From the NCBI GenBank assembly GCA_047604965.1, contig JASGGQ010000016.1, forward strand, positions 1 through 29,794: a stretch of 29,794 bases of DNA, in the 5' to 3' direction. The position numbers were made by a program, and so were the translations under genes. This document shows positions 1 through 7,035 of this stretch, one piece after another. This DNA is from JAGIBJ01 sp047604965. GTDB lineage: Bacteria; Actinomycetota; Thermoleophilia; Solirubrobacterales; Solirubrobacteraceae. How positions within the stretch are numbered: the first letter of the stretch is position 1; each line of letters starts with the position of its first letter. The notes beneath the pieces are model-generated. The model did not search any database. It worked only from the letters and a program-made list of their open reading frames with translations, and was not told the DNA's origin.

Positions 1-1
1 C

Positions 2-733
2 CGCCGGTGGCCGGTAGAACGCGATCGCGCGCGCCCCGGCCTCGCGCAATGCGGCGCCGTTGTCGATCGCTCCGAGGACGGCGCCGATCCCAGGCACCAG
101 CCGGCCTCCGAACCGCCGCGCGGCGCGGCGCCCCGCGTAGCGAACGAGCCGCTCGCTGAGAGTGCGATGGCGCTTGCCCGGCGGGGCGCCGGTCAGCGAC
201 GCCTTCATCTGGTTCTTGGCGAGCCGCACGGCGATCCGTTCGCCACGGCGATCGAGCGCGGCCTGCGCCGCCTCAACGGTGTCGTACACCTGCGTGACGA
301 CCAGCAGTTCCGCTGCGCGATCTGGATGGGTTGGATCGTGCCCGTAGGCGGCGGCGACGAACACCACTTCGCGGGTGAGCAGGTACACCAGCGCAGCCAA
401 ATCGGGGCCGACGGTCAGGAAACCGCCAAAACCAAGTGTGGCGCCTTCGAGCCGGGCGAGGTTGGTGCTTCGCCGCACGGCGACCTTGGCGAGTTGATCG
501 GGCGTGTACGGCAAGGTCGAGCCGTCGCGCAACCAAGCGTTGGCGGCCGCCCCGTGGACCTCGACGGCCCGCAACGCGATCGTCTCCAGCGCGTACGACG
601 GCTCAGCCCGCAACTCCTCAAGCACATCGACGAAGAAGCGCTGCGCATCGAAGCTGCTCGGGCGCAGGAACCGCTCGGCGGCGTCGCTGCCGGCGGTGGC
701 GACGCGGTCGATCATGGTGCTGATGATCGGCAC
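2..733 (-). CDS. EcsC-family protein, 3' end cut by the window edge
   Basis: An open frame of 244 codons runs without a stop from GTG 733 off the left edge, so the C-terminus is missing, probably by only a few residues. The translation resembles the EcsC family: a glycine-rich segment (GFGGFLTVGPDLAALVYLL), then AAAYGHDP, then a basic stretch followed by GGRLVPGIGAVLGAIDNGAA and a closing AIAFYR. Family members are membrane-associated proteins of unclear biochemical role. I chose GTG 733 because an in-frame TAG lies four codons upstream and a TAGGCT -10-like box ends 6 nt before it; ATG 715 is the alternative. The gene diverges from the PhaC-like hydrolase gene. The plus-strand frame opposite it has no family resemblance. 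The family call is from recalled motifs and no function can be assigned. Confidence 0.75.
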   Translation of the reverse strand, partial: MPIISTMIDRVATAGSDAAERFLRPSSFDAQRFFVDVLEELRAEPSYALETIALRAVEVHGAAANAWLRDGSTLPYTPDQLAKVAVRRSTNLARLEGATLGFGGFLTVGPDLAALVYLLTREVVFVAAAYGHDPTHPDRAAELLVVTQVYDTVEAAQAALDRRGERIAVRLAKNQMKASLTGAPPGKRHRTLSERLVRYAGRRAARRFGGRLVPGIGAVLGAIDNGAALREAGARAIAFYRPPA

Positions 734-739
734 CGCCTG

Positions 740-745
740 AGCCTA
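740..745 (-). promoter_or_regulatory. -10 box of the EcsC-family gene (leaderless type)
   Basis: On the minus strand TAGGCT fits TANNNT and ends 6 nt before the GTG at 733. This spacing puts the transcription start at or next to the start codon. No convincing -35 box is visible. Confidence 0.45.
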
Positions 746-771
746 GATGATCGCTCGGGCCGTCGTGCCGG

Positions 772-788
772 GCGCCAACCCCTGGCGC
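772..788. repeat. Inverted repeat between two divergent promoters
   Basis: GCGCCA and TGGCGC form perfect 6-bp arms around a 5-nt centre (ACCCC). The repeat lies between the -10-like boxes of the divergent EcsC-family and hydrolase genes, so it could be an operator. In DNA this GC-rich a 6-bp match may also be chance. Confidence 0.35.
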
Positions 789-805
789 GGCCCCGCCCCC
801 TTGGC

Positions 806-811
806 TACGCT
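806..811 (+). promoter_or_regulatory. -10 box of the PhaC-like hydrolase gene (leaderless type)
   Basis: TACGCT fits TANNNT and ends 6 nt before the tandem GTG GTG start at 818. No Shine-Dalgarno sequence precedes the start. The identical hexamer recurs before two other genes in the window at 7-nt spacing. Confidence 0.5.
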
Positions 812-817
812 CAACCG

Positions 818-1984
818 GTGGTGTTTAACCCCCTCGCACCGAGCCAGCTTGGCGCTGCGGCCGCCAACGTGTGGGATGCCGCGCTGCACGGCGGCCTCGC
901 CGACACGCGCCCGCAAGCGCGGCGGATCCTCACCGAAGCGCGCCACCGTACGCTCTACCGCTACCTAGCGACCGCCGATCCCGACCCAGGCCGGCTGCCG
1001 GTGTTGCTGGTGCCGACACTCGGCGCCCCGCCGGCCTGCTTCGACCTGCGCCACGGCAACTCGCTCGTCGAACACCTCCTCGGCTGCGGCACACGCACGT
1101 ACATGGTCGACTTCGGCCGCCAGCGCTTCTCCGACCGCGACCTCGCGATCGAACGGTGGGTTGAACTGGTCTTCCCCCGCACGATCCGCGAAGCGTCAGC
1201 CGACGCTGGCGGACGCCCGCTGCATCTCGTCGGCTGGTCGCTCGGCGGCGTGCTCGCGGCGCTGACGGTGGCCAACGACCAGTCACTGCCGGTTCACACC
1301 GTGTCGGTGATCGCGGCGCCGTTCGACATGCACCGGATGCGCCTGCGGGCGACGCTCGCGCCGCTGTCGGCGCTGAACATGCTCTCCGAAGGGTTCATCC
1401 AGACGGCGCTCACGCGGGCGATGTCGAATCCGTTCGCCGCGCCGGTGATCCGCACGGGGATGCGCGCACTTTCGCTTCCGCGCGACCTGAGCTATCCAAC
1501 GTCGCTGCTGCTCAACCTCAACGACCGCGACACCCTCGCCCAGCTCGAAGCGACCGAAGCGATCAAGCGCGACCTGCGGACGTATACCGGCCGTTCGATC
1601 GGCGAGATCTACGCGCGATTCATCGCCGTCAACGAGCTCGACGTGCGACCGGCCGAGCTGCACGGCGAGTTTCTCGATCTCGGGGCGCTGCGCCAGCCGT
1701 TCCTCTCGATCGCCGGGACGGAGGACATCCTCGCGCCGGAGATGGCGGTCCACGCCGTCAGCACGCTGCTGCCGCAGAGCGCGGAGGTGCGGCTGCGTAC
1801 GGCACCGGGCGGCCACTTCGCCGTGCTGGCCGGCCCGACCGCGAGAACGACAACCTGGCGTGAACTCGACGAGTTCCAAAACTGGTGGGATGCGCGGCAG
1901 ATCCGCCGTCGCGCGCCGAGCCGGCGAGTCTCCGTGGAGGAGGCCGGCGCCTCCGCCGAACGCCCGCACCTCCAGGTGCTGTAG
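818..1984 (+). CDS. PhaC-like alpha/beta hydrolase
   Basis: The 388-residue protein has the alpha/beta-hydrolase plan of class III polyhydroxyalkanoate synthases: PVLLVPTLGAPPACFDL with a following DLRHGNSLVEHLL (residues 61-88), TYMVDFG (94-100), a nucleophile elbow GWSLGG (139-144), an acid in AGTEDILAPE (Asp303) and a base in GGHFAVL (His333). PHA synthases use a cysteine in G-x-C-x-G; here it is Ser141. I therefore read it as a PhaC-related esterase or hydrolase rather than a polymerase. The frame stays open far upstream, but that part is antisense to the EcsC-family gene. GTG 818 was chosen from the upstream -10 box. There is no signal peptide, so it is probably cytoplasmic. It converges with the methyltransferase gene. 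Confidence 0.75.
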   Translation: MVFNPLAPSQLGAAAANVWDAALHGGLADTRPQARRILTEARHRTLYRYLATADPDPGRLPVLLVPTLGAPPACFDLRHGNSLVEHLLGCGTRTYMVDFGRQRFSDRDLAIERWVELVFPRTIREASADAGGRPLHLVGWSLGGVLAALTVANDQSLPVHTVSVIAAPFDMHRMRLRATLAPLSALNMLSEGFIQTALTRAMSNPFAAPVIRTGMRALSLPRDLSYPTSLLLNLNDRDTLAQLEATEAIKRDLRTYTGRSIGEIYARFIAVNELDVRPAELHGEFLDLGALRQPFLSIAGTEDILAPEMAVHAVSTLLPQSAEVRLRTAPGGHFAVLAGPTARTTTWRELDEFQNWWDARQIRRRAPSRRVSVEEAGASAERPHLQVL

Positions 1985-2078
1985 CGGTCTGCTCATCACG
2001 TCGCTGCGCAGGCAGCAGCGCCTCCCACGTCGCGCTGCGGGCGGCCGCCAATCGTGCCCGTGTTCGACGAGCCGCCGT

Positions 2079-2094
2079 GGCTCACCGTTGAGCC
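2079..2094. terminator. Hairpin between converging genes
   Basis: GGCTCA and TGAGCC form a perfect 6-bp stem with a 4-nt loop, immediately after the stop of the minus-strand methyltransferase gene and about 95 nt past the hydrolase stop. There is no T-tract, so an intrinsic terminator is only possible. Confidence 0.35.
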
Positions 2095-2095
2095 G

Positions 2096-3199
2096 CTACG
2101 CCTCGCGGCGCAAGACCCAGAGATCCTGGTGGTAGCCGATCGCGGCCGGCCGGTAGAGCGCGACCGACCACCGCGGCGTGATCGTGCGCAGCATCCACTC
2201 GGGGTCGATGAAGGAGACGCCCCATTCGCGATCGACGACGCCCCAGTCGCCATCGTCGCCGAAGGAGTCGATGAAGGCAAAGCCGCTGCGGTACAGCTGC
2301 GGCACGACGGCACGCTGCGCCGCCTCCCCGTGATTCGGGTCGTTCGCGCGGTAGGCGATCGCGCCGGCGCCATGCGTCGTGATCAGCGCGAGCCCGCCGG
2401 GCCGCAGCAGGCGGTGCAGCTCGTCCAGCCACGCTTGGGCGGGCGCCGCGTCGTAGTGCGACCAGATCGAGATCGCGTAGACGGCATCGAGGCTGCCGTC
2501 GCCCAGCGTCAGCGGCGGGCGCATCGGCTGGTCGAGGAAGGTGATGCCGGGCAGTGCCTGCCGCGCCCACGCGATCGCGTCGGCGTTGACGTCGCAGCCA
2601 AACCATTGCGCCTGTGGTCGGCGCGCAGCGAGCATCCGCACGACGCGCCCCGAGGAGCAGCCAAAGTCCAGGACACGCCCGCCTTCGGTGAGATCCAGGC
2701 CGGTTTCGCGGAGCGCCGTGTCGATCATGTCGGCGTACCACGGGTCGCCGCCGCTGGCCCATTCGCTGTGAGTCATGGCGTGGATCTCGGGCGGCGGCAT
2801 CGCGGCGGAAAGCCCGGTGCGCGCGCGCAGATCGAAGCGATCATGCGCGATCGCGCGGCTGATGAGCGTCGCGCGGCGGTCGTACGGATCGGCAGGCGTC
2901 AGCCAGGCGCGGTCGTCGTCGTCGAGTTCGTCGAACAGTTCGCGTTCTTGGTCGTCGCTCATCAGCGCGACGTAGTCGCGCAGCAGTGGGCCGTGCGCGG
3001 TCAGGCGATCCTCGATCGGCACGTCGCGTTCGCCGAGTCGTTCGACGATCGCCGCTTCAACCGGCGCCAGCTCCGGATCCGGCTGCGGCGGTGGCGCCGG
3101 CGCAGCCGGCACAGCAGGCGTCGGCTCATGGCGCCACGCATCGACGGCGCGCTGCGTGCGGCGCAGGACGCCGCGCGCCTTATCGGCTGCGGAGGACAT
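2096..3199 (-). CDS. Class I SAM-dependent methyltransferase
   Basis: A 367-residue protein. The C-terminal two thirds is a class I methyltransferase: motif I VLDFGCSSGR (176-185), an acidic residue ending strand 2 (FGCDVNADAIAWA), then SLDAVYAISIWSHYD and LHRLLRPGGLALITTHG. The first ~130 residues are a basic helix, a Pro/Ala-rich linker and an acidic helical segment with no recognised domain. It is the last gene of a minus-strand run, 52 bp after the GT2-GT4 fusion gene, so it probably methylates a sugar or lipid-linked intermediate made by that operon. The substrate is not deducible. The ATG is preceded by GC-rich sequence with no good ribosome binding site. Confidence 0.8.
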   Translation of the reverse strand: MSSAADKARGVLRRTQRAVDAWRHEPTPAVPAAPAPPPQPDPELAPVEAAIVERLGERDVPIEDRLTAHGPLLRDYVALMSDDQERELFDELDDDDRAWLTPADPYDRRATLISRAIAHDRFDLRARTGLSAAMPPPEIHAMTHSEWASGGDPWYADMIDTALRETGLDLTEGGRVLDFGCSSGRVVRMLAARRPQAQWFGCDVNADAIAWARQALPGITFLDQPMRPPLTLGDGSLDAVYAISIWSHYDAAPAQAWLDELHRLLRPGGLALITTHGAGAIAYRANDPNHGEAAQRAVVPQLYRSGFAFIDSFGDDGDWGVVDREWGVSFIDPEWMLRTITPRWSVALYRPAAIGYHQDLWVLRREA

Positions 3200-3204
3200 G
3201 CGGG

Positions 3205-3219
3205 GATTCGGTGCGAATC
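3205..3219. repeat. Inverted repeat between two operon genes
   Basis: GATTCG and CGAATC are perfect 6-bp arms around GTG, in the 52-bp gap between the fusion glycosyltransferase and methyltransferase genes. It could be a processing or attenuation hairpin. No function is shown. Confidence 0.3.
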
Positions 3220-3251
3220 GGCGGCTGCGGGCGCATCATGGGCGCGGAACT

Positions 3252-5372
3252 CTACCTCGCCGCTGCGAGCCGCAGCGCGGCCCGCAGTTCCGCTTCGACC
3301 TGCTCGCCGGAGCGCTCCCATGTGTGCGCCCGCGCGAACGCCAGCCCGGCCTGACGGCGCCGCTCACGCTCCTCGGCGTCGTCGAGCAGTCGGCCGACGA
3401 CCTGCGCGAGTTCCAGCACCTGCGGCTTGGCGAACGCGACCGGACCGTCGTGGCCGAAGACGCCGACGGCGCTGGGGTGGTCAACGTCAACGCACGGCAA
3501 GCCACAGGCCAGCATTTCGCCGGGGATCAGCGAGTAGTTCGTGAGCGACAGGCACAACCCGACGGTCGCTTGGGAGTAGAGCCGAGCGAGTGCGTCGGCG
3601 TCAAGAATCCCGGCGTTTTCCGATGGGACGGAGAGGCCGACCGGGTTCGCGCTGCCGAAGGTCACGATCCGCACCCCGGGCCGGCTGCGTACCACCGCTT
3701 CGAGCGCGAGCGCTCCGAGCGCGACGCCGCGACGAGGCGTCTCAAAGCGCCCGTAGAACGCGACGGTTGCCGGCTCGCGCTCCAGCGCCCGAGGGTAGTA
3801 GAGCGCGTGATCGGCGGCGAGGTCGAAGTGCCCGCTGGTCGCGCCGTAGCCGCGCACCATCTCGGCCAGCCACGGGCTGGCGGCAATCCCGTGCAGGCCG
3901 AAGCGGTACGTCGCTTCGGCCAGTTCGCGTTCGGCGGAGGCCGGGTAGAAGTCCGGCTCGCGATCTTGCACCAGGTAGGCGCGCGCCGCACAATTCGGCA
4001 GCGTGCGCACCGTGTACGCCGTCTGCCAGCCGGTCGCGACGACGACATCGGCACCGAACCACGCACCGAACCCTTTGAAGAGCGGCGCGGCGAGCGGCCG
4101 GAAGTGTTCGCGGATCGTGCGCCGCAGGACCGCCGCGCCCTCCGGGTTGTAGCCGAGCGGGTCGTCGAGCCACAGCGTGCAGGTGTGGCCTTGGGCTTCG
4201 AGCTGTTCGACGAGCCGGAAGATCGTCATGTGGCCGCCGGAGCCGATCCGAAACCACGGGATCACGACGGCGATGTGCAGCTGCCGGCGATCGGCTCGCG
4301 CCGGCCCGTCGCCGGTCAGCGGCGCGGCGCCGCCGCGCAGGCTGTCGACGATCGACGTGTACGGCCCGGCGAGCGGCGCGACGGGCGTGGCGGGCACCGG
4401 CCGGTCGGCACCGGCGGCCACTGCATCGACCGCAGTGCGCGGGGCGCTGGCGCGGCCTTCGAGCGAGAGTCGCCGTTCGACCCGATCGGGCAGGGTCGCG
4501 GCACGCGAGCCGAGGATCGCGGCGGTGCGGCGGCCGAGGTGGTGGCGCGTGGCGCGCGCCGCGATGGCGAGCTGCTGTGGCCTCGCGGCGCCGTGACGGC
4601 CGGCCCACGCGGCGTCGGCGCGGGCGCGGGCGAGCGAGTCACGGACGGCATGCAGCGGGTGGATCTCTTCGCGGTGGCCGACCGTTTCCGCGAGGCCGCG
4701 GTACTCGTCGAAGTAGCGTTTGAAGAACTCGCCTGGCGGGTAGTCGTGGGCGTGCAGGACGGCCGCGGCCGGGTCGTAGCGTTTGCGCCACCGTGGGTGC
4801 GCGGCGAGTTTGCGTCCGAACGCTTGATCTTCGCTGTAGGCGAGGTCGTCGAACCGCAGCTCCGCCCAGCAGCCGCGGCGGTATGCAGCGTTGACGTTCG
4901 AGAGGAAGGTCGGGTCGCCCGGCTCGAAGCGCCGCGCCCCGCCACCGGCTGCGGCGAACGTTGCGAAGTATTCGGTCAGCTCGCGCGCGACCATCGGGCT
5001 CGTGTCGGGGCGCGGCAGGTGCGGGCCGAATAGTGCGCCGAGGTCGTCGTCGGCGGCGAACGCTGCGGTGATCGCGGCCAGCCAGCCGGGGGTCGGCGTC
5101 GCGTCTTGCGTGAGGAAGGCGAGCAGCTCACCGGTCGCTTGTTCGGCGGCGAGGTTGCGCGTCGGGCCGTGTTTGAAGCTGGCGGGGTCGATCTCGATCA
5201 CGCGCGCGCCGTGACGCCGCGCGACCGCTACCGAGTCGTCGGTCGAGCCGGAGTCGATCACCAGCAGTTCGTGCGGCTGCTGCGCGGCGACTGCGGCAAG
5301 CACTTCGTCGAGCAGCGCCCCGCCGTTTTTGACCGGCAGGATGACGGAGGTCGTCAGCGGCACGCGCCTCAC
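3252..5372 (-). CDS. Two-domain glycosyltransferase, GT2 followed by GT4 (WsaF-like)
   Basis: The 706-residue protein joins two glycosyltransferases. Residues 5-240 are GT-A/GT2: SVILPVKNGG, VIDSGSTDDS (39-48), LTQDATP (88-94) in place of a classic DxD, and SEDQAFG (180-186). The TQDA form is typical of rhamnosyltransferase-like GT2 enzymes. After a basic linker, residues ~365-700 are GT-B/GT4, with IPWFRIGSGGH and LVQDREPDFYP followed by AEATYRFGLHGIAASPWLAEM. This resembles the rhamnosyltransferase WsaF family. A Pro-Gly-Glu-Met-Leu-Ala-Cys-Gly segment corresponds to the nucleotide-sugar site. The GTG start overlaps the TGA of the coiled-coil gene by four bases. It probably adds two successive sugars, perhaps rhamnose, to a surface glycan. 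The sugar identity is inference. Confidence 0.85.
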   Translation of the reverse strand: MRRVPLTTSVILPVKNGGALLDEVLAAVAAQQPHELLVIDSGSTDDSVAVARRHGARVIEIDPASFKHGPTRNLAAEQATGELLAFLTQDATPTPGWLAAITAAFAADDDLGALFGPHLPRPDTSPMVARELTEYFATFAAAGGGARRFEPGDPTFLSNVNAAYRRGCWAELRFDDLAYSEDQAFGRKLAAHPRWRKRYDPAAAVLHAHDYPPGEFFKRYFDEYRGLAETVGHREEIHPLHAVRDSLARARADAAWAGRHGAARPQQLAIAARATRHHLGRRTAAILGSRAATLPDRVERRLSLEGRASAPRTAVDAVAAGADRPVPATPVAPLAGPYTSIVDSLRGGAAPLTGDGPARADRRQLHIAVVIPWFRIGSGGHMTIFRLVEQLEAQGHTCTLWLDDPLGYNPEGAAVLRRTIREHFRPLAAPLFKGFGAWFGADVVVATGWQTAYTVRTLPNCAARAYLVQDREPDFYPASAERELAEATYRFGLHGIAASPWLAEMVRGYGATSGHFDLAADHALYYPRALEREPATVAFYGRFETPRRGVALGALALEAVVRSRPGVRIVTFGSANPVGLSVPSENAGILDADALARLYSQATVGLCLSLTNYSLIPGEMLACGLPCVDVDHPSAVGVFGHDGPVAFAKPQVLELAQVVGRLLDDAEERERRRQAGLAFARAHTWERSGEQVEAELRAALRLAAAR

Positions 5373-5638
5373 CCGAGCAGGCGCCGCTTGGCTTTCACGG
5401 CGCTGCGGTAGATCTGCCGCACGCCGCGAACGGCTTTGCGCAGGTACTCCATCTGTGGCCGCGCGAAGAGCCGGTTGAAGTCGACACCCCAGCGTTCAAA
5501 CCAGTAGAGCGTTTCCTGCGCTTGCGCGACGGTGTGGGCGGTGCTGGCGCGCACCATCGCCAGCTCTGCTTCCAGCTGCGCGATGCGTTCGCGCAACGCG
5601 GCATTCTCCGTGGTGAGGTCGGCTGCTGGCTCCGGCAC
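5369..5638 (-). CDS. Small coiled-coil protein of a glycan operon
   Basis: An 89-residue protein with a strong N-terminal coiled coil (ENAALRERIAQLEAELAMV, about residues 11-29), then ETLYWFERWGVDFNRLF and a basic C-terminus (KAKRRLLG). I do not recognise a domain. Similar coiled-coil plus Trp-rich segments occur as tails of actinobacterial glycosyltransferases, from memory, so it may be a scaffold or split-off tail for the fusion glycosyltransferase whose start it overlaps. The frame is open much further upstream, but that part is antisense to ctaA. GTG 5638 was chosen because TACGCT ends 7 nt before it. The gene is divergent from ctaA. Confidence 0.65.
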   Translation of the reverse strand: MPEPAADLTTENAALRERIAQLEAELAMVRASTAHTVAQAQETLYWFERWGVDFNRLFARPQMEYLRKAVRGVRQIYRSAVKAKRRLLG

Positions 5639-5705
5639 GGAGCCGAGCGTACCGCGCCGCGTGCGGCGCGGCGCGGTACGCCACCGCAGGCGTACCCTTG
5701 GCCGC
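5639..5705. promoter_or_regulatory. Divergent leaderless promoters for ctaA and the coiled-coil gene
   Basis: On the minus strand TACGCT (5651-5646) ends 7 nt before GTG 5638. On the plus strand TACCCT (5693-5698) ends 7 nt before ATG 5706. Neither start has a Shine-Dalgarno sequence. Both boxes lie in copies of an octamer close to GGCGTACC (see the inverted repeat entry), so one regulator could control both directions. Confidence 0.6.
5647..5681. repeat. 14-bp perfect inverted repeat, candidate operator
   Basis: Arms 5647-5660 and 5668-5681 are perfect reverse complements separated by 7 nt. The outer part reads GCGTACC. A second perfect 8-bp inverted repeat uses GGTACGCC (5675-5682) and GGCGTACC (5689-5696). 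The octamer thus appears three times in alternating orientation (5646-5653 with one mismatch), touching both -10 boxes. Confidence 0.55.
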
Positions 5706-6644
5706 ATGCGCCTGCCCCGGTTCTCCCCCGCGACCGCGCACCGTGCCGCACAGGCGTTGCTGGTGCTGCTGGTGGTGACCGTATTCAGCGGTGCAGCGGT
5801 GCGACTGACCGGATCCGGGTTGGCGTGCCCGCAGTGGCCGCAATGCAACGACCAGGTGATTACGGCCAATACGCCGCAGTGGATCGAGTTCGGCAACCGG
5901 CTGGTGTCGGGGGCGATCGGGTTGGTGTCGGTCGCGGTGTTCTTCGTGATGGTGCGCCGCACGCCGCGCGATCGCTCGCTGCTGCGGATTGCCGCGCTGC
6001 CGCCGATTGGGATGGCGTCAGAGGGTGTGCTCGGCGTGATGACGGTGTACGCCGGCCTGACCCCCGCGCTGGTGATCGCCCACTTTTTGCTGGCGTTCCT
6101 GATCCTGGTCGGTTGCGTGGCACTCGTATGGCGCTCCAGCCATCCATCGGGGAGCCGGCCGCTGGCAACCGATCGCATCGCGGTGTGTGGGGTGCGGATG
6201 TTGCTGCCGCTGGTGACGTTGCTGGTCGTACTTGGCAGCTTGGCCTCCGGTGCCGGGCCACATCCGGGGGCGGCGGCGACCGGCGAGGTGGTCGACCGGA
6301 TCGACTGGTTTGGCGGCGAGACGCTGCACCTCCTGATCTTGCGGCACGGGCACGTCGGCACCGCGACACTGCTCCTGACCGGTCTGCTGCTGGTGGTGCT
6401 GTGGCGCCGCGACGCACCGGCGCCGCTGCTGCGCCGCGTCGCGGCGCTGATCGGCGTGTATCTCGTGCAGGGCGCCGTCGGGCTGTACCAGTACTACAAC
6501 GGCCTGCCGGCCGAGCTGGTGTGGGTCCACATCGCGCTCTCGACCATCGTGTGGGTGCTGATGCTGTTCGCCGTCTTTGAAGCCGGCCGCCTGGAGCCGC
6601 GCGCCGCACTCGCCCAAGAGGGCCGCGCGCAACCAACGGGCTGA
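5706..6644 (+). CDS. ctaA: Heme A synthase (COX15/CtaA family)
   Basis: A 312-residue, eight-helix membrane protein that converts heme O to heme A for aa3-type cytochrome oxidase. The signature segment RLTGSGLACPQWPQC (33-47) gives the paired extracytoplasmic cysteines Cys41 and Cys47. Heme-ligand candidates are His126 in the ALVIAHFLLAF helix, His214 or His216 in LRHGHVGTA, and His275 in LVWVHIALST. GPHPG (184-188) also fits the family. At the first ligand position the usual E-x2-H-R reads E61-F-G-N64-R65, a variant I associate with actinobacterial homologues. ATG 5706 fits the -10 box 7 nt upstream; an upstream in-frame extension would be antisense to the divergent gene. No other oxidase gene is in the window. 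Confidence 0.93.
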   Translation: MRLPRFSPATAHRAAQALLVLLVVTVFSGAAVRLTGSGLACPQWPQCNDQVITANTPQWIEFGNRLVSGAIGLVSVAVFFVMVRRTPRDRSLLRIAALPPIGMASEGVLGVMTVYAGLTPALVIAHFLLAFLILVGCVALVWRSSHPSGSRPLATDRIAVCGVRMLLPLVTLLVVLGSLASGAGPHPGAAATGEVVDRIDWFGGETLHLLILRHGHVGTATLLLTGLLLVVLWRRDAPAPLLRRVAALIGVYLVQGAVGLYQYYNGLPAELVWVHIALSTIVWVLMLFAVFEAGRLEPRAALAQEGRAQPTG

Positions 6645-6651
6645 GCGACGC

Positions 6652-6743
6652 GATGCCGAAATTGCATCGCATAAGATGCCGAATCTGACTGATTGAAGAT
6701 CCCGAACTTGCATCTTTCGGGATGACGAAGTTGCCTGTTCACC
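6652..6743 (+). repeat. Four tandem 23-bp repeats (iteron-like)
   Basis: Units start at 6652, 6675, 6698 and 6721, exactly 23 bp apart. They share a 5' core close to GATGCCGAAnTTGCATC and have variable 3' spacers. Units 1 and 3 are the best conserved. Unit 3 and the start of unit 4 also form an inverted repeat, ATCCCGAA (6699-6706) with TTCGGGAT (6716-6723). The array fills the gap between ctaA and the broken ATPase gene and is much richer in A/T than its surroundings. It is probably a multi-site binding region; some of it could act as the ctaA terminator. Confidence 0.75.
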
Positions 6744-6767
6744 GCGTGACGTTGGGAGTTTTGAGGT

Positions 6768-7029
6768 GTGGGAGCCGAACTCGGTCAGTATGCGCGCCGC
6801 GTCATCGACGACGAACTCGACGAGCTGTTGCCAGCGTTGCCGGCGATCGCCTTGGATGGCGCGAAAGGCGTCGGCAAAACGCGCACCGCCGCCCAGCGCG
6901 CGGCGACGATCCACCAGCTCGATGACCCCGCGCAGCTCGCAGGCGCGCGTGCAGACCCCGGGAAGCTTCCTGCTCACCGGATCAGCGACCCCGACGACGG
7001 TCCGGGGCCTGAACGCCCCCAACCCTTAG
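6768..7029 (+). pseudogene. Remnant of a DUF4143-type AAA ATPase gene
   Basis: From GTG 6768 the frame encodes an N-terminal region, a Walker A motif DGAKGVGKT and LDDPAQLAGARADP. This is the start of the large ATP-binding family with an AAA core and C-terminal DUF4143. Near 6957 the family similarity jumps to the +1 frame, where PGSFLLTGSATP, the later sensor-like segment, follows at once and ends at TAG 7027. The roughly 30 residues with the Walker B region that normally lie between are missing, and so is the entire C-terminal half. I read this as an internal deletion with a frameshift plus 3' truncation. Intact members are about 400 residues. The 23-bp repeats sit directly upstream. Confidence 0.7.
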
Positions 7030-7035
7030 AGGCTC

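Noticed and set aside
167..817. N-terminal extension of the PhaC-like hydrolase frame
   Set aside because: This part is antisense to the EcsC-family gene and has no hydrolase similarity. The promoter box and GTG 818 fit the family start.
2054..3544. 496-codon plus-strand frame opposite the methyltransferase gene
   Set aside because: The composition is that of an antisense shadow and it crosses two minus-strand genes.
3156..5033. 625-codon plus-strand frame opposite the GT2-GT4 fusion gene
   Set aside because: Its translation is Arg/Val/Gly-rich without recognisable motifs. The opposite strand encodes a clear glycosyltransferase; long antisense frames are expected at this GC content.
5639..6361. 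N-terminal extension of the small coiled-coil gene
   Set aside because: It is antisense to ctaA and low in recognisable structure. A leaderless promoter sits at the shorter start.
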